Part shown: positions 57,504 through 64,000 of the stretch, piece by piece | Layout: every line of letters starts with the position of its first letter | How positions within the stretch are numbered: position 1 is the first letter of the stretch | Assembly (NCBI GenBank): GCA_947359465.1 | Contig: OX375873.1 | Span: 42,566,437-42,630,436, forward strand | Length of the DNA stretch: 64,000 nucleotides | Source: Metellina segmentata | Taxonomy: Eukaryota > Arthropoda > Arachnida > Araneae > Tetragnathidae | Direction: 5' to 3' | Translations under genes and position numbers: made by a program | The notes under the pieces: generated by a model | What the model was told of the DNA's origin: nothing | The model's database searches: none | Seen by the model: the letters and a program-made list of their open reading frames with translations, nothing else

Positions 57504-58079
57504 CCTTACATTGTACTCTTTCTTATGGTATAGTTATTTTTTATATTGCTTAATAAATAAAGTCGATGCAATTTGAAGTTGGTCATACAATTTTCGAAAC
57601 TTTCAGATCGTAATTTCCGATACAAAACTAAATCTGTCAAATCTATATCGTATTACTATTAGTTTTTAATTTTGAAAATATCGCAGTACACCTCAGAATG
57701 TACTCTTTCTTATGTTACAATTATTTTTTAAATTGGTTCATAAATAAATTCGATGCAATCAAAAGTTGGTCATACAAATTTCGTATTTGTTATTTCGCAG
57801 AGCATGTGGGTTGTATTTTTGACTATCGAGTTTGCCATATATCAATTTTATCGTAGCAACAATTGCCTCAAAAACGATTTCTTTTTATCTGGCGAGGAAA
57901 AAGGCTCGCTTTTTTCCTCTCTGTTCTCGGACGGTTTACCGAGAAAGTACGAAGTACAGATCGTAAAGTTAGGAGATTAACACTGTTTACTTAAAGTTGT
58001 ACAGGGAACAAGATGCAGAAGATTTTTTACTGATGCGGCTATTAGTTTAGGTTGCATTAAGTGTCAAAGTAAAAAAAAA

Positions 58080-58355
58080 AGTGAAATCACTTGCGAAAGA
58101 AGTATTGGTTTGCGAAGCAAACCAAACTTGATTGCGTAGCAATCCCCGGGGGTCGGCGAGCAGGGGCGAAGCCTTCGCTGTGACGTCATGGACCGGAAAG
58201 TGAAATCAGGATAATACGAATTATTCAGATAGTTTCGCTGTCCAGGAGATTCACTCTGCGAAAGAAGTGTTGGTTTGCGAAGCAAACCAAATGGGATTGC
58301 GAATGGGATGCAAATGGGATTGCGAGCGTAAGCGATCAGAGGCGGAGCCCCCTAG
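58080..58355 (+). mobile_element. Helitron type B, 3' end with duplicated subterminal block
   Basis: Two successive copies of the type-B subterminal sequence (GGTTTGCGAAGCAAACCAAA at about 58109 and 58271) precede the terminal hairpin AGGCGGAGCCC and CCCTAG|T at 58355. The first copy still carries GGGGGTCGGCGAGCAGG but lacks its own CTAG. No TC...5' end of type B is seen upstream, so the element is 5'-truncated. Confidence 0.7.
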
Positions 58356-60265
58356 TCCTATGAAAAAACCATTATGACCCTGCAGTTGTAGGTGATGTGA
58401 ATTATTACAATTTTATACTCTACTATAATTTTTATAATAGAAAAATGAAAGGGGCTAACTATATTTTATTTTTAAAATACGAACGATTCTGCATAGTATT
58501 CAATTTGTACAACCTAACACTAATAATAGTACAATTAATAATGTCTGCGTACTTATAAGGTATGTTTGAAATGTAGTTTGAGCTCTAGAGAGATAACAGT
58601 TTTTAGAATTGACACAAAATATTTGTATACGGTATTGTTGTCTAGAGACATAGCATTTGAAAGGTTAAAATATTAATATATTTGTTAATAGTGTTTGTAT
58701 TTAAATTTAAAATTATATATGCCTACTCCTGCAACTACAGGCGTCTCAACGCGGATTCTGGTACGAAGTTTATCGTTTGGTGCCAAAAGCGATAGCAGTG
58801 GTTCTCGTCGTAGCCCCACTACACGAATGTTTTACTTGTAAAACCTTACCCCATGTGAACTAAAATTACCTACTTTGAAAGAAGTTAACATTGAAATTTA
58901 ATTTTAAAAAGGTATAATTCTGTTGAGTAGTTACTTGAAGCTTATAAATACTGCAGTCAAAAAAACTCGAAACTAAAATATAACTGTGTATTGTTTACTT
59001 ACGTATTCCATTTGTTGATAAAAAATGCTATCTTTTTTCACCAACGTACGTGTCATAGAAATCGACGTTATTTATATTGAGGCGAATAGCAACACACACA
59101 TATATAAACAATATAAAATCAACCTCTACGGGATTCGTAAACGAATTTTACAGCTTAGTTTTAAGCATGCTACCACCTGCACCATATACCGAAACCAACA
59201 TGGAAGTCCTCGAAACTCTTAAAATAACCTGGTTCAGCAGCAGAAATTCTTCAGTAGCGTGATTACAGAAAGCAATGAGAAATCTGGAAGATAGCTATCA
59301 GCTCAAGAAAGAAAATGTGAACTAACGTCAAAAAATTTCAAATGTCCAAATTTAGCCGTCAATAAATGCCGAATCGCCTTGGAAAAGTGAATGTAATCAA
59401 GTTGAAGAGTACGTTCAGAAGCTAACTGTGGGAACATGACTGTGCGGTTTTTGCCATATAACTTATTGTAGGAAATGAGAATCAACATCAGCAAGAGCAC
59501 GAAATGCCGCTTTTTACATTTGTGATCAATTTTATTTCATTTGAGGAATGAAATTTATACATCGATGATTTTATTTATTATATGGCCTCCTAGTTTAAAA
59601 AAAATAAAAACTTATACCTGTTGGGGGGGGAAACTTTTTAAAAACGTAATCCCCAAAACTCCTAAAACATCCAATTTCGAATTCCTGAAGCATGTAAACA
59701 AAAGTTATAATCTCTGAAGTTACAATTATTAAAATTGTCATCTCAGAACTAACCACTTTATTCAAGGACAGCAAAGAAGCATGTTCGAAAGGCTGGAAAA
59801 ACTTAATTTCTTATAGCATCAGTCAATATATACGATTATCCGTGCGGACTTAATTACAAGCACACAAATATATCGACTTCGGTCTATTTATAGATGCAGA
59901 CACTCGACAGTATTGATTTTCCCTAAGACATGTTGGGTTTTGCTATATTTAGAATCTGTTTCTCACGACTTGGCTTCGAGCTTTTCCCACATACTTTACG
60001 GAAGCACCTGAAAATGTTCATTTTAATTTTTAAAGCATTGATTTTGATTTCGTAGGGAATAACATACAGTTCGTTGATTTTGCTCAATTTTTTTTTCCGA
60101 CTGACAAAGCTAGTCAAGCGTTAATGTTCGTAAAAATGTATTGCATTAGTAAGGATGTAACAAAAACTTATTTTTTTACTTCGTTAACTGTATTTCTGCT
60201 TCCTTTCAGCGAACTTATAAATTTTTGGATTAATTATTCGATGTAGAAACAGGTGTTATTCCGTT
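58356..60265. other. AT-rich non-coding stretch
   Basis: Small frames only (60-65 codons) and a G8 run near 59625. No repeat termini are recognised with confidence. Confidence 0.4.
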
Positions 60266-60385
60266 ATCTAACCGTGGTTCAAAATTACGTGGTGTTGTCC
60301 TCGGATCTTTCCCTTCTGGTTTGATACCGAACCATTGCCTGTTGTGTTGCTCCAGTGCGACGTTAATTAAAATACCTACCTACCA
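60266..60385 (+). repeat. SINE family S, 3' body fragment
   Basis: ACCGTGGTTCAAAATTACGT, GGTGTTGTCCTCGGATCTTT, CCATTGCCTGTTGTGTTGC and CAGTGCGACGTTAATTAAAA are present, with the 3' tail CCTACCTACC. The head is absent. Confidence 0.82.
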
Positions 60386-60966
60386 ATCAGAGTTGAGCCA
60401 TTTCAATTCATTGGACATTATCCTATCTTGAGCCAAATAAACTCAACCAGGGTTGTAGTGTAATATTCAGTATATCTACCCAACCTCCTCTTATTGAGGG
60501 GGAAAACATAGAACAAGTGACAGAGCGCGATTCCGTATGTCTAAACGAATTTTCCAAGACTTCTCACAATTGCATTAGTGTTCTGTTAGCGATAGGGAAA
60601 AGTTTATTCGGATTTAAAAAAAAATCCCTTAATTGTTTATGCTTTGGGTGGTCATCCAATGGAGGCCATTAGGTTGGGATCATTTCTTTGTTGACATTTA
60701 ATTGAATTGAATCAGTCGTACAAAAACACTTTAATAAGATCCATCTCACCACCTGCAATGGTATATACTCGTATTTCTGTTTAGTGTTTTGATTGCATAT
60801 TTGACCCATGCATCTTTTAACATAAGCATTACTGCTCGTCTATTCCGGCATGTAATTCTTAATTTTCAGCACCTCGATTGTGAGACGAAATTCCGAGTAT
60901 TTATATGTTCCTGTGTTACGTAAGTTTCTAATTTTGCTCTTTTTTATATTATGTATACTTCCTTAC

Positions 60967-61437
60967 CCCCTTGGGTACATTTGACGACTGAGACTCGTCA
61001 TGCACTTGTTTTGCCCAATTTGCTAATGACGAGTCTAATTTGTCATTTAAACTAGGACAAAATTAAACATGTATATTCTTGTTCATGGCAAGAGTGATTG
61101 ATGTTACGAGACTCTCCTTGAATCAAATTATTCAATCGGTTCTCTACAAAAATACACTTTATTTAATCTCCATACATAGAAATATTCGCACGGCTGCGTC
61201 ATCAGACATTCTTTTTTCGAATGAACGCGGAGATCAGAAGCTGTGCGATCTCATACTGTTGCCATTCTTATCAAACGAATTTATATGAAAATATTAAAAG
61301 TAACTTGTGTGCAAGCGATAGTACTGAAATAGAACAGTAATTAGTGTTCTGACTATTATACGAAAATATAACAGTAACTAATGTGCAAACGATAATCCGA
61401 ACTACTTTTTTTTTAAAATAAATCTGTACCCAAGGGG
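60967..61437. mobile_element. piggyBac-like miniature element
   Basis: Inverted ends CCCCTTGGGTACA and TGTACCCAAGGGG have CC-initial termini as in piggyBac. The right flank is TTAA and the left TTAC (one mismatch). Length is 471 bp. A 69-codon frame inside (61079-61288) has no transposase motif. A TTAA-type assignment to another superfamily is possible. Confidence 0.65.
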
Positions 61438-61441
61438 TTAA

Positions 61442-63427
61442 TTTATCTTATCAATTAAGTGACGGCTAAAAAAATCAAAATTATAAAGCAATGTTTATCT
61501 ACTAAGAAGCTCTAGAAAGCTATATGGAAACGAGAGCTAGGGGGACTATAGAGCACTGCGGAGCTGTCGTGCGTAGTGTTGTAATTATGTTTTAAACATT
61601 TATTCAAACTTAAATACATTATTATTTAAATGTTCTATTTTCTTTGCCAACAAATACCTCTGCCAAATATTACGTGTGTTATTAATAAATCCTGTACTGA
61701 ACAAAACATCGGTAGGTTCGTTTATTATTTTGTAACACATATACTCATATTGGTTTTTGGGATTGCAAATAAACTCAAACTCTCTTCTTTGGAGCAGTTT
61801 TTCTCGTTCTTGATATGTGATATAGTTCATTATACAGCTGTATGTAATTATTATTCTTATGATGGAAGGTATTATGAACAATGATAATGTTCACCACGAT
61901 ACAAATCTGCATGCGGCTTCTCATTACCATAATTAACCGATGTTTCGGATTTCTTTTCAATGCACGAGCTTTGTCTTAAAAAGCGTTCAGGTGTTGAATA
62001 TGAAAAAAAAAAAAAAACTGGTTTGATTTTTGAGGGTGAATGAAAGTTAGCGTCGCTTTGTAGCTGTTAGTTAAGGAAATCGGCTAAGCGTCATCTTTCC
62101 TCTTTATGTGGTCTTATATTTGAAAAAATAAGATTGCATTATACTCGCATGCCAATATGATTCGTGACTCGTGTGTGCCTGAAGCATTCCATATGCTTAA
62201 TAATAATAATAATGCTTAATAATAAAAAAATAGAGATTAAATTAGGATTTATCCTGCCTTAAGACAAAAGGGAGAAATGTACGCTTTGAAAATAATTACT
62301 ATTTTATATATATTCCCCCCCCCCTCCAAGATCATTAAACTTCACGCCAAAATAAAATTTACAATTTAGGAACATTAATTTATTTTTCTATTGACTTGAA
62401 TTGTATTTATTTTTCAATTGGCTTGAATTATATTTATTTTTCTATTGGCTTGAATTATATTTATTTTCGTTCTTCACTAAACACTGTATTTTTAAAGTGA
62501 TTGAATCCCTGAACGAAACCAAAAGCACCCAGCTTTGTCCTGTTTCATCGTATCCCACTAATAACTCCAGTGTGTATCCCAACGGTTTTTTTTTCTCTTC
62601 TTTTTCTGTGAGATTATTCTGCGCTTTTTATTTTTAGGTATTCGATCTTGGTGTGTTATATACGTAGTCTTAAAAATTCCTCGAGAGCGAGTGCGTGACT
62701 ATCTGGAAACGAATGTTCTCCGATTTTTTTTTCCGGGCATGTTTGTAACCTACTCTGTATTTTCTCTCCCTTTCTCCCACACACAACTACCGTTATCATA
62801 TTCCTTCCATTATAGTCTCTTTTCCCATTTGGAATTTTATTTCGAGAAAAAGGAAGGAAGGAGGGTTGAAAATCGATATTTTAAATACGTTTCAAAGCTT
62901 TTCTCGGCGCTTTGGTTTTTGAAAACGACGAACTTAGTCGGCGTTTCCAATTTTTTTCATTTGATATCGTTGTCAAAAGTAGGAAATCAGTTTCTCACAG
63001 ACTTCGTCCTCATTGTGGCCTTATATTGTTATTTTCTGTTCAGTGCAGACGATACATAATTGAAAGAAAGCTAAAATATTTTCAATCATTTCTTTTTGTG
63101 TAGGGTCTTCTGCTTTTTTTATTAGACTGCCACCCTCTTCAAAATATATTTCCAAGAAAAAGTTTTCAAGACATTTATTTTTCTATGCATAAAGATTCCA
63201 AATTTTGCCCCTGATTGGGCAGATTGTCTGAGAATACCAGCATTATCAAGTTTTGGGAATAATTATTTCAGGTGCAAATCTACTAAATATGCTATAAAAT
63301 ATTCCATTTCTGCCCATTATTCCGAAGAAGACATAGCCAACTCCATCGAATACAACATCAGCAATTTATTTCGGGTTCACCAAGATGGGGGTTGACTTTT
63401 CGCCATCTGCAACCATTTTATACCACA
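61442..63427. other. AT-rich non-coding stretch with simple repeats
   Basis: Holds an (AAT)n run at about 62199-62215, a C9-10 run at about 62316-62325, and a short tandem repeat listed separately. Frames up to 122 codons (62691-63059) are of low-complexity AT-rich type without motifs. Confidence 0.4.
62379..62466. repeat. 27-bp minisatellite, about three copies
   Basis: The unit TATTTATTTTTCTATTGGCT plus TGAATTA is repeated three times with minor variants (TTGACTTG, TTCAATTGG). Confidence 0.88.
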
Positions 63428-64000
63428 ATAGCCACTGCGTGGCTAGCCCGGCGTTGCCCGTGCCCGTGGTGTAAGGTATTAAATATGGTGTAAAATTTTC
63501 GGCAGATTTCAAATCCGTTGAAGATATAATCAATTAAAAAATTATTTATTTAAAGAAAATCATATTTTTAGGTATCAATCTAAACTAAAATTTTCCCCAG
63601 ATTTCAAATCCGTTGAAATTTTTACTCATCTTAACTGTCTATGAGATAGAAAAAAGAACTGACTTCAGTTGAAAGATTTATTGTCTGGCTGGAAATTTAT
63701 TCGTCCGCGCAAAATCAAAGCAGAAAAAACAAATAAAAATTTCCTTTGTGTTCTGTGGAGGGAAAAAAAAAGTGGCATGTTTCCAAACCCTTACTGCAAG
63801 GTCACACGGGTAGAAAAAGTTCTCCGTGTTTGAAAAAGCGATGGAGAATAAAACTATTAAATTCATTTTAAAATCTTCTAGATTGAATTTTAAAATTCGC
63901 CGCGACCCAAAAATTGCAAATAATTCGGACTACCTGTGTGCCAAATCTCATTGCTGTAAGTGCCATAGAATCGTCAGGATTTTGCGGCCCCAAAGAGACA
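63428..64000 (-). mobile_element. Helitron type A, runs off the window
   Basis: On the minus strand the 3' end at 63428 has GGGCAACGCCGGG and then the perfect terminal stem TAGCCAC-GCA-GTGGCTA, with CTAG changed to CTAT. The right edge of the window contains GCCAAATCTCATTGCTGTAA and GAATCGTCAGG, which lie within about 60 bp of the 5' end in other copies. The element is therefore nearly complete. It resembles 19767-21291 but is much shorter, which marks an internal deletion in one or an insertion in the other. Confidence 0.78.

Noticed and set aside
62691..63059. 122-codon plus frame rich in Phe, Leu, Ser and Tyr
   Set aside because: Composition is that of AT-rich random sequence. No motif, splice context or conservation clue was seen.
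1..64000. CRISPR arrays, bacterial operons, ribosomal RNA genes
   Set aside because: There are no regular direct repeats with unique spacers, no dense coding and no rRNA landmarks. The window is eukaryotic.

Overview
This is a eukaryotic, AT-rich (visibly about two-thirds A+T), gene-poor stretch of an arthropod genome. I favour an arachnid, probably a spider, from the style of its repeats and its GAS2-like exon, but nothing in the window proves the taxon. There is no prokaryotic organisation. Nearly all long open frames are short, unrelated to any family I know, or lie inside transposons.

One host gene is well supported. A GC-rich exon at 25611-26315 on the + strand encodes the amino-terminal calponin-homology (CH) domain of a GAS2-like cytoskeletal linker (the 'pickled eggs'/GAS2L family). 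It sits directly behind a polypyrimidine-AG acceptor and ends in a phase-0 GT donor, exactly where the GAR domain should begin in the next exon. I do not see that next exon in the remaining 38 kb, so that stretch is either a very long intron or intergenic.

The rest is a catalogue of mobile DNA. (1) Rolling-circle Helitrons of three terminal types, several complete from A|TC to CTAG|T: a head-to-tail pair at 2835-4130, and others at 19767-21291, 22823-23354, 41398-43026 and 63428-end. (2) A tRNA-derived SINE family with one shared body but different tRNA-like heads. About thirteen copies are visible, and two full-length copies have perfect 14-15 bp target duplications. (3) Cut-and-paste elements. 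There is a near-intact Tc1/mariner element with a broken DD36E-type transposase (9567-10778), an internally deleted Tc1 copy (17442-18008) and an internally deleted mariner copy (4677-5248). There are hAT-type elements with 8-bp target duplications (18602, 34204, 38292, 46872, 57376), a TTAA-flanked element (18787-19678) and a piggyBac-like miniature element (60967-61437). Finally there is an interleaved PIF/Harbinger-like structure with TAA duplications (13722-17383) that contains an 0.8-kb-armed palindrome and a THAP-domain fragment.

There are also local duplications: a 456-bp pair 1.7 kb apart at about 98% identity, a 201-bp tandem pair at about 99%, and two degenerate minisatellites of about 45-55 bp per unit. 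Nesting gives a relative order: the SINE at 50185 lies inside the 5.1-kb hAT element, and a Helitron sits between the 456-bp repeats. All coordinates and identities come from reading by eye. Element names rest on termini, target duplications and motifs, not on database matches.
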